This document shows positions 32,308 to 43,499 of a stretch of DNA of 64,000 nt, piece after piece. The number at the start of each line of letters is the position of its first letter. Within the stretch, counting starts at the first letter, position 1. The position numbers were made by a program, and so were the translations under genes. The stretch is from NCBI GenBank assembly GCA_002786025.1, contig NHNW01000089.1:1-64000 (forward strand), written 5' to 3'. This DNA comes from Zasmidium citrigriseum. Its lineage: Eukaryota > Ascomycota > Dothideomycetes > Mycosphaerellales > Mycosphaerellaceae. The notes below the pieces were generated by a model. It ran no database searches. It was not told the origin of the DNA and saw only the letters and a program-made list of their open reading frames with translations.

Positions 32308-35300
32308 ATGGATCCATCGAAATGGCCGACCGATGCTAACATTAGTGAAAAGGGCGTCGACGACAGCGACGAAGTTCGTTTCGACGCTCAACTCCCTACT
32401 CGACAAACGCAAATCGCCTGGGACGACGATGAAGAAGATGAGCGCATTCGTCGCCTGAGTCGTCACCGTCGCGGCGTTTCAATTGGCAGCAACAGTCGCC
32501 GACGCTCTGCCAGCCGCGATTCAATCCGAAGTGTTCGTAGCCGGTACAACGCACAGAATGCGACGATTCCAATCGAGTTCCGTACGCTGTCGTTTCAAGT
32601 ATCCGCTTCCAAGGATGTGACCGAAAGCAAGGAGAAGGCTCAAAATCGTTCGGCAAAGAAACACAGCAAGCTCTTCGGTCTACCATTCGGCCTCCCTGCC
32701 AAGAAAAAAGATGCAACACACGACAAGCCAGCGAGGACCTTTGCAGCAGCCGATGAGCATACTGTTGCCATTGACGAATTGTACCAAAGATTCCGAGTCG
32801 CTCCCTCGCAGGGCCTGAGTCACGAGGGCGCTTCAAAGAAACTCCAGGAGTACGGCAAGAACGTGCTGCCATCTCGCAAACCCAACTACCTCAAGCGTCT
32901 ACTGGGCTATATCTTCGGCGGCTTCTGCTCGATTCTCTGGATTGGCGTCATTATCTTCTTCATCTGCTGGCGTCCACTTGGCGATCCAGATCCGCAGCCA
33001 TACAATCTCGGTCTCGCTATCCTCGTTCTGATCGTCATCTTCTTACAGGCCGGATTCTCCGCGTTCCAGGATTGGTCGACGAGCAAGACGATGAATGCGA
33101 TCTTAGACATGCTGCCTTCCGATGCGACGGTTCTGCGAGAAGGCAGCTTTACCACCATCCCCACATCCAACATTGTCGTCGGTGACATTGTCAAGGTGTC
33201 GATTGGCGACAAAGTACCAGCAGACATGCGAATCATGACGATTTCTGGAGACGTTCGCTTCGACCGCTCGGCCATGACTGGAGAGTCGGAGGAGATTGAG
33301 GGCTCGCTCGACTGCTCCAACGACAACTTCCTGGAGACACGGAATATCGCTTTGATGGGTACCACTGTTACGAATGGGTCGGCGACTGGAGTCATTGTCT
33401 TCACCGGTGCCAAGAGTGTCATGGGAGGTATTGCTGCTGCGACCAGTGACGTTCCGGACCAACCCACCTCCATTCAAAAAGAGGTGAACCGATTTGTCAA
33501 AATCATTTGTTGTTTGACGCTTGTTCTGGCGTTGCTGATTCTGTTGACCTGGGTGGGCTGGCTGCGAGTGGACCACTATTCCTTTATCAATACAGTCGGC
33601 ATGTTGAACGATGTCATGGGCTGTGTCGTTGCTTTCATTCCAGAAGGCATGCCTGTTGCCGTCGCTCTGACGCTGATGATGATCGCCCGACGAATGAAGA
33701 AGGCCGACGTGCTGCCAAAGAGTCTCGGTACCGTGGAGATGCTCGGATGTGTCGACGTTATTGCGTCTGATAAGACTGGAACACTGACCTGGAATAAGAT
33801 GACGGTGAAGAGCGTTGGGTTCGTCGACGAGCTTCTAACAAGTGTCGAAGCCAAGGAAGAAATGAACAAGGAGAGGGACGATCAGGGCCCGCTGGAGAAG
33901 CTGCATCGAGCAGCGTTGCTCTGCAACGAGGCTAGCTTCGATCCGGTGTCCATGAACAAGCCCGTCGAAGAAAGGCTCACCCACGGCAATCCGACCGATG
34001 GTGCCATTCTTCGCTTTGCTGAATCGGCCGCTCCAGAGAGTGGACTCCAGTCGACATGCCCTCGTGTCGCCCATATCCCATTCAACTCCAAGAACAAGTT
34101 CATGATGACTCTGCAAGACGACCAGAACAGCACAGAAAAGCAGGATGGATCATATCTGGCTTTCGTCAAAGGCGCGCCAGACATCCTACTCCCACGGTGC
34201 ACTCAATACCTCTCTTACAAGACCGGCCAAGTCTGTGCTCTTGACGAAGAGGCGAAGCAGTCTTTCTCAGCTTTGCAAGCCAAGTTGTCTCGCAACGCCG
34301 AACGAGTCTTGATGCTCTGCCAGAGGCGATACACACCGACCGCACAGCTGGGCTCGAGTGCTTTAGAAGAGGAGATGCTGGAACACTGCCTCGCGGATCT
34401 CACCATCATCGGTGTCGTGGGCATCTTTGATCCGCCTCGACCTGAAATTCCAGATACCGTCGCCTCCTGCCGACGAGCTGGCATTCGATTCTTCATGATG
34501 ACCGGCGACTTTGGCTTGACGGCTGCAGCTGTCGCCCGACAGGTTGGAATCTTCAGCGGCGAACGGGATCCTGACACATTCGAGACCGTGACGAGCAGAC
34601 GTAGGAGCAGCTCCACTCTCTCGAGTGTCAAGGACGCAACCAAACACGACGTTGCTCCAACACCCTACAGCAACGAGCGGCTCCTGCTTGAAGGCTCGCA
34701 GATCAGTGCCCTGGAAGATGAGGACTGGGACGTTGCTTGTTCCTACACCGAGATCGTCTTTGCTCGATGCAGCCCGGAACAGAAGCTGCTGATCATTGAC
34801 CACTTCAAGAAGCGTGGGAGTACCACGGCCGTGACTGGCGATGGAGTCAACGACGCCCCTGCCTTGAAAGCCGCAGATGTCGGTGTCGCCATGGCGAGCG
34901 GAAGCGACGTAGCGCTGGAAGCTGCTGATCTCGTCCTCCTTGTAAGTGCTCTCTCCACCAATTCCTTTCTTACTTCGCTGACATTTACTTCCAGGGCACC
35001 TTCGACTCCATCATCACCGGCATCCGCCTTGGCCGTCTCGTCTTCCAAAACCTCCAAAAAGTAATCTCCTACCTCCTACCCGCCGGCTCCTGGTCCGAAA
35101 TCTGGCCCGTCCTCCTCAACGTCTTCTTCGGCGTACCTCTACCCCTCTCCTCCTTCCTCATGATCATAATCTGCGTCTTCACGGACCTGTTCCTCTCCAT
35201 GAGCCTGATTATGGAAAAGGAAGAGTTCGACCTCCTCGACCAACCGCCGCGGAACGTCAAGAAAGACCATCTGATCAATTTGAAGATCTACGCGCAGAGC

Positions 35301-35801
35301 TACCTCTTCGTCGGTGTCATGGAAACGATCTGCGCGCATTCGATGTACTTCTTGTACTACTGGCGCTATGCCCGGATTCCGGTTGGTGATCTCTGGTTTG
35401 TGTTCGAGCATTACTCGGATGGTTTCCATGGATATACTCAGGCCGAGCTCACGCACTTCAATACCGTCGGGCAGAGCGTCTACTTCGTTACGCTCGTCAT
35501 CCTCCAGCTTGGCAATATCCTTTCAATCCGAAACAAGCGACTTTCGATTCTCCAGGCCGATCCCATCAGGAAGGAGAGGAGGAATCCGTGGTTGTTGCTC
35601 AGTGCTGCAATCTCGATCTCCATCGCGATTTTCGTTACGGAGGAGCCGGGTATTCAGAGCTTGTTTGGTACTGGAAGTGTGCCGATTGAGTTTTGGTTCA
35701 TTCCTATCCCGTTGGCCCTGGGGATTCTGTGTATGGACGAGGTGAGGAAGGTGGTTGTGAGGACATGGCCAAAAGGGCCGATCGCCAGAATTGCTTGGTA
35801 A
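32308..35801 (+). CDS. Type IIC Na+/K+-ATPase-like P-type cation pump
   Basis: Two exons (32308-34941, 34995-35801; 53-bp intron) give 1146 residues. After an Arg/Ser-rich cytosolic tail of about 150 residues come the actuator motif TGES, M4 IPEGMPVAVALTL, phosphorylation motif SDKTGTLTWNKMTV, nucleotide-binding KGAPD, hinge TGDGVNDAPALKAADVGVAM, then six C-terminal membrane segments. The ending KEEFDLLDQPPRN and IARIAW resembles the Na,K/H,K subgroup (IIC) rather than fungal ENA pumps (IID). In M6 the place of the first of two conserved Asp residues is Cys (ICVFTDLF), while the second Asp remains. No beta subunit is seen nearby. It likely exports cations at the plasma membrane; ion specificity cannot be told. 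Confidence 0.9.
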
Positions 35802-36221
35802 CGATGAGAAGAGAAGATATCCAAGAATTCTATGAGCTGTACATATGAATAAAAGTTAGATCTTGCCTTTCGACAGACTATGTTCTTTGTTGCTTGTCCC
35901 TCTCATTCATCCAAAGCCGAGCTTCGAAATGGGCATAGATGGCTCGTCGACTTGGTCTGTATAATCCATGCTTCTCAGCTGTTCACCTTGGAGTTTCAGT
36001 GTGATGGAGAAGAAGATTGTCAAAGTCAAGACGCGACGTGAAGTCGTGTCGTCCATCGGACATTCGGGATCAACCTTTCCCAGAACAGCAGGTGCAAGGC
36101 CGCAATTGCCGAGCCGAGCACCAGCATACGAGAGCTCTCCAGATGGTCAGCCAATCCATATCCTGACAACAACCTCACCTCTTCCCTCTTCGTCTCCCAA
36201 ACAACTCACCTCCCCCATTCG
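35802..36221. other. Intergenic, no gene recognised
   Basis: 3' side of the ATPase gene and promoter of the TMEM14 gene, with CT-rich blocks at 36150-36220. Confidence 0.5.
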
Positions 36222-36656
36222 ATGTCGAAAAGCACCACCACACAACAACAATCCACAAAAATGGCAAGTAACCTCCTCATCCCCCCTCCCATACCGCTCC
36301 CCGCACCACAACAACACCACCTAACATGCCTTTCACAGTCCCTCTCAACCGTCGCCTTCATCCTCGGCACCCTAACCGCCACAGGCGGAATCACAGGCTA
36401 CGTCCGCGCAGGTTCCATCCCCTCGCTCGTCGCCGGCTGCAGCGTCGGCGCATTGTACCTCCTCGGCGGCTACCGCATCAACCAGCGAGCTTCGTACGGC
36501 GTCGAATTGGCCCTGCTCGCGAGCGTGGTGTTGGCGGGATCTTCTGTACCGAGGGCGATTAAGGGAGGGTTCAAGCCTTTGCCGACGGGTTTGAGTGTGT
36601 TGGCGACTGTGGGGTTGGTGCAGTTTGGGATGGCATTTGCGAATAAGTCGAAGTAA
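36222..36656 (+). CDS. TMEM14-family membrane protein
   Basis: The core reads TVAFILGTLTATGGITGYVRAGSIPSLVAG, then SVGALYLLGGYRIN and two more hydrophobic helices, ending FGMAFANKSK. This is the TMEM14/UPF0136 fold of about 100 residues, a small mitochondrial inner-membrane protein family (haem or lipid-related transport in animals). The start is uncertain. ATG 36222 gives 144 residues and ATG 36261 gives 131. A GTAACC...TTTCACAG intron at 36268-36339 looks real by signal but would shift frame, so I left the gene unspliced. Confidence 0.75.
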   Translation: MSKSTTTQQQSTKMASNLLIPPPIPLPAPQQHHLTCLSQSLSTVAFILGTLTATGGITGYVRAGSIPSLVAGCSVGALYLLGGYRINQRASYGVELALLASVVLAGSSVPRAIKGGFKPLPTGLSVLATVGLVQFGMAFANKSK

Positions 36657-36985
36657 GAGTGGGAGATGGTAGAGACGATATGAGAGGGGACAAAATGTAT
36701 GCTATGCGATACGATACCAGCTCGGGAAGACAAAATTTTGGAATGAACATCAGATATTGAAGCTTTCGCGAGCCGTTCCATTCATGATACTTATGTGTAG
36801 TGGTGGTGGTATCTGTAAAGAGCAACGACAATTCCGACTACTGCAAAGCCACTTAAGGTCAATACTTCCGGATTCCATAGGTATCAATTGGCAGCTGGCA
36901 TCCCTCAGCCCGTGCTGCTATCGTCATTCGAACGCCGTGATTGCAAATCCCCTCCACTTCGAGCAATACTTCATAAGCTGCAATC
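36657..36985. other. Convergent 3' intergenic TMEM14 / CaM-kinase
   Basis: About 330 bp between two facing 3' ends; no coding signal. Confidence 0.5.
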
Positions 36986-38307
36986 TCAATGGGTGTTGGT
37001 TTTGCCTGTCGCGTCCTGGATCGTCTTCTTCTGTTCCTCTTCTGCCTTGATCTCGCGCACTTTGGCAAGGACGACCTATCCGAAATATCAGCACGAGAAA
37101 TCTCTATGTCGGTTATTTGGATGCTCACCTCTCTGAAAATTGCACTCTTGGCCAGCTTGGACAAACTCCGCTTCCTTTGCGGTTCATGGTCCTCCGGTGG
37201 CTTGAGGCTGGACCTGCTGGCGGTACTATCATGCCGAGAGTGGCCAGCCTCCTCAGCCGCCGCCTTTGCATCTGCTGGCACGTCCGCCTCCTGAGGGACG
37301 TCCTCTTCCTCGTCTTCCTGCATCTTGAGGGCTTCGATTCGGTTGGCGAGCTTGACGAGCTCCACGCCTCGCCTGAGACGGCAACGTGCCATGTATGCCT
37401 TGATCTCTGGCAGCAAGTTGTGGTCGGTGGCACCCTTGCCAGCAATCCATGGATCTTTCAGCGCTTGCTCACTCGAAGCTCGGTCATGCGGGTCGGGCTT
37501 GAGTAGTGAGAGGATAAAGTTCTTGGCCTCCTTCGATACGTCCTTCCAGTATCGCTCGTGGAACACAACCCGTCCATTCCTCGTCTCGTCGATCAAGTCG
37601 TTGAGCGACTCTGATCGGAAAGGAGAGTAACCACAGAGCAGGGTGTAGGTGATGACTCCCAACGACCACATGTCGACCGGCTTACTATGGCCCCTCTTGA
37701 GCATGACTTCCGGTGCGGCATAGCCGAAGGAGCCAGCCATCGTCTTCAGTACACCCTCTGGACTGTCGAGATGCTTGGCAATGCCGAAATCTGCGAGAAC
37801 GAGGTCGGAGTTGGGATCGCGCGTCATGTAGAGGAGATTCTCTGGCTTCAGATCTCGGTGGACAACATCCTTGGAATGAAGATAGTGGACGGCTTCCAGG
37901 ACTTGTCTTATGGTCTGAGAGGCATCCTTCTCCGTAAACTTGCCCTTGTCGCAAATGCGATCGAACAGCTCACCGCCCTGGGCCAGCTCGGTGATGATGT
38001 AGTATTTGTCGCGGGACTCGAACCAATCGACGAACTTGACAATGTGTGGGTGTTGTAGGGTCTGCAGCATCTCCAGCTCATCGTAGACCATCTGATCGTT
38101 GCCCTTGACGTTCTTCTTCAGGATAATCTTTACGGCAACCTTGCCGGCTGGCCCGTCGGCCTCCTTGACGATACCATAGGTGCCAGCGCCCAGGGTCCGG
38201 CCCATGCGATACTTGCTCTTGCGATCATAGCTCTCGGGTTGGCCGTGCAGCTTGTTCAGCATGCCCTGCACTGGAGGACGAACGGTCAGCTTGAGCTTGG
38301 AAGGCAT
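36986..38307 (-). CDS. Calcium/calmodulin-dependent protein kinase (CaMK-I type)
   Basis: Two exons (38307-37129, 37075-36986; 53-bp intron) give 422 residues. Kinase subdomains are complete: [11 protein letters not shown] loop, [20 protein letters not shown] catalytic loop, [30 protein letters not shown], and [15 protein letters not shown]. Thr in the activation loop ([14 protein letters not shown]) is the likely CaMKK target. A basic amphipathic stretch after the kinase domain ([23 protein letters not shown]) is the likely autoinhibitory/calmodulin-binding segment. Splicing replaces a nonsense tail with [18 protein letters not shown] and a stop at 36986-36988, as in other fungal CMKs. Confidence 0.9.
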
Positions 38308-39286
38308 GGAGAGGTTGGAGTTGGGGTACTGGAAGGGTGCGGTGAAGGAGAGCGTTGGCCAGTCATGTTGGTAGGTGGTTACGTATGTTGGTCTGGGATG
38401 TGCTGTGTAGGGAGTGAAACGACGGCCTGAGGTTGAAACAGAGGGTAGGCGAATGGGTAGGGCAGAAGTGTGCGAGATCTTGTCGAAGGGGACGAGAAGA
38501 ACAGTATCAGACGCTGGAAGGACTCACGCGCCATGTTGTATGTCGTTCACTCGGCAGCCTCGAGGCCGCCCTCGCCTTCAATGCTTCTTTCCTGTTGGGC
38601 AGGCTTCTTCCTGGTGCTTGCCTCAGGCGAATCTGGCTTTTCTGCAGTGTCGGACGGCGGGCGAAAAGGTTGGTGTATCGATCGGACTGGAGGTTGCAGC
38701 TGAGGTCGAGTGTCCTGAAGGGGTATTCTGGTTCGCTGGTCGCAGCTGAATGGAGCAACGCCAGCAGCTTTGTCTGCTTTCCAGCTTTCCAGTCGCTCGG
38801 AGGCTCCACCAAGCACAGCCCACCAATCTCCAACAGGGTCTCGCCCTCAGCCTCAGCGGCCAGCTCAATTGCTGCCTCGTTCGGGGAAGGTATGCGCCTC
38901 GTACTCGCGCCGGCAAACGATTGCGGACGGCCTTGAATTGCTCAATGAGTTTGCTGGATGGAAAATGAGATGCCGGCGTTGATGGTCAAGACGACGAGAG
39001 CAACAGTCGCCGTCCCTTCCCCGCGCTTTTGACACGTGAACGAATGCAGCAGGTGGGCTGTTGACTGTTGACTGTGAAGCCTGCACGAGCACTCTCCAAA
39101 ACACCACCACCACAACCAATCTAACACCGCACACAATCCACATCTACCTCGACACCATCGCCGTGACAAAATCGCTATCAGACTCCCACGACTCATTCTT
39201 CTTTGAGCCATCAGACGACATCAACAACGCGAGTGACAGAAGACCGCCCATCTTCAAAACGTTGCAAGAGACAGAGAGGCTCAATC
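38308..39286. other. Divergent promoter region CaM-kinase / E2 enzyme
   Basis: About 980 bp. Open frames at 38414-38940 overlap on both strands and carry no domain. No repeats seen. Confidence 0.45.
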
Positions 39287-39813
39287 ATGGCGGCCATGAG
39301 TAGCAAACGGCTACAGAAAGAGCTGATCAAAGTCCAAACCTCCCTCCCACCAGGCATCACCCTCGTTTCCGCACCAGACCTTAAGACGTGGGAGATGGAC
39401 ATTCGAGTGCTGGACAACCCTCTCTACGACCCAGAAGAGAACTACCGGCTACAGTTCAGCTTCTCCTCCTCATACCCCATCGAAGCTCCAGAGGTCGTAT
39501 TCAAACAGCTTGCAAGTCCTCAACGCCGGATACCCATGCATCCCCATATCTACAGCAACGGGATCATATGTTTGGATCTGCTGGACAGGCAGGGCTGGAG
39601 TCCTGTGCACAATGTTGAGTCTATCAGCATCAGCATCCAGAGCATGCTGGCGAGCAACACAAAGAATGAGCGTGAGTGATATATTCGAGCCACAAGTGCA
39701 GTTTCACCGTGGCTGACATGTTTGCAGGACCTCCCGGTGACGCCGAGTTCGTTCGATCCAACCGCTCTCGGCCGCGAGACATCAACTTCATGTACCATGA
39801 CCCGAACGTATGA
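39287..39813 (+). CDS. Ubiquitin-conjugating enzyme E2, UBE2W-like
   Basis: Two exons (39287-39671, 39728-39813) give 156 residues, one UBC fold. Key text: SSKRLQKELIKVQTS, YRLQFSFSSSYPIEAPEVVF, then HPHIYSNGIICLDLL with the catalytic Cys, W-S-P-V and SIQSMLASNTKNERPPGD. The usual HPN triad is replaced by HPH-IYSNG, as in UBE2W, the E2 that modifies disordered N-termini. The C-terminus NRSRPRDINFMYHDPNV resembles the UBE2W tail (…WWYHDDTC) in position. I start at ATG 39287; a second ATG follows three codons later. Confidence 0.88.
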
Positions 39814-40275
39814 TAATTATCAGGATGATTTGGCATGAATGGGTGTATTGGCGGGCGTAGTTTGTTAAGACTACAAAGACATCAGAGGCACGGATTGAGG
39901 GTCAAGCAGCATGAGCATGGTGTTCCGGTTGTCAACTCGGGCAGGGCGTTGTGTGGTTGTTGAGCTGCAGGTCTTCACGACCTGTATGAATGGGAAATGA
40001 TGCAACGGCGGTATACATGGCATTGATGACAGATGCTGGCACGAGACACTCTTGCAGTACTTGCTAGCAGATACAAGTTTATTGATCCAAAGATATGGAC
40101 TCCGGAGACAAGTCCTCTTCTGCATCACTCATCAAATTCGGCTCCACAATCTCCAAGCCAGGGATCGACAAAACAGCCTCGGCCCGCCTGACGGGAACCT
40201 CACCTCGTGGCTGCTCGGGTGCATATGTGATCGCATCGTCCATGTCATCTTTGATCCGCTGGCAATGGCGTCGAC
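39814..40275. other. Intergenic, no gene recognised
   Basis: 3' side of the E2 gene and promoter of the Nudix gene. Confidence 0.5.
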
Positions 40276-41429
40276 ATGGCCTCTCTTACGCCCGCGTCGA
40301 AGGTACAATCACCTTCTAACCCGTAGACTCAATACTGACATGGATGCAGAAAGCGTTAGCGAACCTCCGAGCTTTCACGACTCCACCGACCAACTGGTAC
40401 AAATGCCCGCTTACGCGAAGAGCAGCGGTGCTTATACTGCTCATTGCCGATCGAAGAGGTGATTTACGAGTTGTCTTGACGATACGAAGCTCGGGATTGA
40501 AGAACTGTAAGAGAGATATACCTTTGTGGAGAGCGAGAGCGCGATGTTGATACGGATGTCAAGATGCCGGCCAAGCAGCCCTCCCAGGCGGGAAGTCAGA
40601 CACTCTGCAAGAGACCCCCTTCATGACAGCCCGCAGGGAGGCGTTCGAAGAGATCGGTCTCCCTATGTCCGACCACCAACTCCCACCCGGCTACACCGTC
40701 GAGCACCTCACCGAGCTCCCCTCCAACCTCGCCATGACCGAACTCGGCGTCCGTCCCTGCGTAGCATACCTCAAAACCCCACCGGCCTCCCCACAGAACA
40801 AAAACCCAGACGCTGCTCGAGACATCCTCCCCAAGCTCGACGCCCGAGAAGTGGCAGCAGTCTTCACAGCCCCCTTCCAAAACTTCCTGCGAGAGAGAGA
40901 CATAGACCCAGAAGCTAGAGAGAACGTGCCGGGTGAGTGGTACAAAGGCTCCTGGCACAGCTGGCACGAAACCGCCTGGCGCATGCATCAATTCTTCGTG
41001 CCTGTGACGCGATCCACCGTCTTTCTGGCGAAGAAACCCGTCTCGTATACGGATCCCCGTCCACCCAAAGCCCGCTCGTCAAAGACAACCGGCGCCAAAT
41101 CGCCCGAATCCAAATCTCCCAACTCCTCACTACAGCCGCCTCTGCCCAAGGATTTCTATAAGATGCCCTCCTCCCAGGATCCTCTGGAGCAGCCACGGTA
41201 CAGGGTTTTTGGTATGACGGCGAGGATTTTGGTTGATGCCGCAAGGGTGGCGTATGGCGAGGAGCCGGAGTATGAGCATAATAGCCATTTTGGGGATGAG
41301 GAGATGATTGGGAAGTTGATGAAGATTGGACGGTTGGGGGAGAAGAGAAAGGAGGGGGAGGTGTTGACGAGGGAGGTTATGCAGAAGGCTGCTAATGTTG
41401 ATGGCGGAGGGGAGAAGGCGAAAATGTGA
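40276..41429 (+). CDS. PCD1: Nudix hydrolase, coenzyme A diphosphatase (Pcd1-like)
   Basis: Three exons (40276-40302, 40350-40506, 40564-41429) give 349 residues. The 27-nt first exon encodes MASLTPASK and joins KALANLRAFTTPPTNW, a typical Pcd1 start. The third exon completes the CoA-type signature LTIRSSGLKNYAGQAALPGG and the Nudix box with REAFEEIGL. The catalytic Glu residues are present. Pcd1 hydrolyses CoA and oxidised CoA in peroxisomes. The C-terminus (GGGEKAKM) is not an obvious SKL-type signal. A Pro/Lys/Ser-rich insert at about residues 225-262 is longer than in yeast Pcd1. Confidence 0.87.
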
Positions 41430-41786
41430 GGATGCGGAGAGAAGCGATGATCTAGACGTTGGCTGGTATGTTGGATACGGATGATGAAGCATGAATTTTA
41501 CGAAGTCTTAGGACTCGCAAGCTACCAATCGCGATGATCGAATGTGGTTCTGTATCGCCTGAGATCGAATATTAGCCGCATATGTGCTCAAGACAACTCC
41601 GCACGAGTTACAACTTAAACAAAATGGCAGCCACCAACTCTTGAGCTGCGGAACTGTCGTCGAGCCGGGACAGATCGACTTGACCAGATTTGTGGCGTCC
41701 CAGATCCTGCTCTGGCCGTTAGCTTCGTCTAGGAAGATCTACTCCGGTTGCCCTAAAGGCCGACTAAAGTCGTACTTCAGCCAGGC
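41430..41786. other. Intergenic, no gene recognised
   Basis: 3' side of the Nudix gene; nothing recognised. Confidence 0.45.
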
Positions 41787-42545
41787 TCACGGTCGAGTCA
41801 TAGAGCCTATGCTCTCGTCCGGCTGGTAGTATAGTTTTCTAGCCGACATCATAGACTTCACCTCTTCACTACTGCCACGCCCGCCGTCTCGAACACGTTG
41901 GTACGACTGATGCTTCTTTGATCTGCCCAGTCGCCGACTTGATCGCTTCTGTGACTGCGAAACCTGCTTCATGAGCACCAATCACTGTCATGGTAACTTA
42001 CGAAACGTTGACCGAAAGTGTTGCTGTCAACAGGGTGGCGCGTGTGTCCCTTCGCGAACTGCAGTCTTCCGCCATAGCGCAATGCGAACTTGAAAGTACA
42101 CGGCATTGGTACTGACCGTGAGCTCAAGAGCTTTTCTCTTCTCCAAGAAGTCCAGCGGTTGGCATCAATTACAATGTGCAGGTCCAGGCTGACGCTGGCG
42201 CCCGACTTGAGATGGGCAATCGGCGCCACTGTCGTTGAGGATAGATCAGCAGCACACTCTATGCAGTCCCATCGAATGGCTGGAGCTGGCCTCGTTCATC
42301 ACACAGGCGCCTGTCATTGTTGCTGCTGTCCCTTTGCACACCGCTACGCCAAGTTTCTCAGTCGTCCAGTGTATGTCCAACGTCGTCCACGGATTTAAAG
42401 TCTTGCTTCCTAAGGTATCCACTGGTCCTTGGCAGGGAAGAACACTTCGAGTGCTCCCTCCGTACCTGCATGGGCGGCTATCCCTTTGTGCGCGTCCTCG
42501 GTGAGATAGGTTCGCGGGTGGCCCACCCTTGACCCGGCCGCTGGG
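41787..42545 (-). pseudogene. Possible broken gene beside the transposon (low support)
   Basis: Minus-strand segments read like protein but lie in three phases. One near 42400-42510 contains TYLTEDAHKGIAAHAGTEGA. A second near 42255-42410 contains LDIHWTTEKLGVAVCKG. A third, 41969-42260, contains CTFKFALRYGGRLQFAKG. The third ends at a strong donor GTAAGT (after TFGQRF) and can splice in phase at about 41926 to SYQRVRDGGRGSSEEVKS, with stop at 41787. No family is recognised. The chain may be a multi-exon gene or a gene broken by the insertion to its right. The evidence is composition and splice signals only. Confidence 0.3.
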
Positions 42546-42554
42546 CCAAATTTG
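42546..42554 (+). repeat. 9-bp flanking direct repeat, left (possible target duplication)
   Basis: CCAAATTTG, repeated at 49212-49220. Because CAAATTTG is palindromic, part of it could instead belong to the inverted repeat. It is not the TTAA typical of piggyBac. Confidence 0.55.
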
Positions 42555-42672
42555 GTGTAGATTGCACGCAATGTGGACCTGCCGCTGGGTACCGATTGGG
42601 TGGCGATATCGCTCGGTGGCAGGGGTGGTGTCGATTAGGGTTAAGAGCGTTGACTCGTAGAGTTTAATCCTT
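42555..42672 (+). repeat. Terminal inverted repeat, left (118 bp)
   Basis: Roughly 80 percent identical to the reverse complement of 49094-49211, with long shared runs such as ACCGATTGGGT, GCGATATCGCTC and CTCGTAGAGTTTAATCCTT. CpA and TpG are still present here, unlike in the interior. Confidence 0.9.
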
Positions 42673-43499
42673 CGCAGACGTTAGTTAATATTAATAGACT
42701 TAATAGACTTAATAGAGCTAACTTAAGAGGTTTATAAGTATATAAGGACTAAGTAGACTATCTTAACGATAATATAGTATAAGGCGCCTTCGCCGTTACC
42801 GCCGCCGTCGCCTATACTACCCCTAAAGCGCCTAGAGGTTATAATAAGTCTTAATATTAATTAGACCCCTTAGAATATATAGAAGTACCTTATAGCTATT
42901 AAGGAGCTCGTATTAGCGTTAAGGGTAGAGGTAGACTACTTAAGCGTAAAGGCGGTAGTAGTAGACTCGAAGGAAGGTGTTATTAAGTAGTTAGATACTA
43001 TAGTAGGCTTAGAAGTTAATATTAAGGCGTTAGAGTAGGTAGAGTAGTAGTATTAGGCGATAATAGAGGCGATAGATACTCGCTATACTACTCTCGAGCG
43101 CCGTTACGTCGCTCTTACTTATCGTTACGAGAAGGCCGTTAGCTTAATATTAAAGGTAATAAGGCGGTTAAGCTCTATTACGAGTAATTTAGACTTAATA
43201 ACCGTCGCTAGCGCTAGTAGCGTAATATAGACGGTTTAAGGTTAGTAATATAGGCTCTTAAATCGACCTATAAGTACTAGGCTAGCTTATATACCTTATA
43301 AATAGTATATAGACCGTAACCTTAATAACTCTAAGTAGTAGTAAACTTACGGCGGCGCTAGCGACCTATAGGCTACTATTTAAAGCCGAAGGTAGTCCGG
43401 ATAAGCTTATAAATATAGTAACCTTATTATCTAAGATTAAAGTCTATAGTATAAGATATAGGTGCTAGTCGTCGCTTATTAAGCGCTAGAGGTATATAA

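Noticed and set aside
36268..36339. Intron in the TMEM14 gene
   Set aside because: Good GT/AG signals, but removal shifts the frame away from the clear TMEM14 core.
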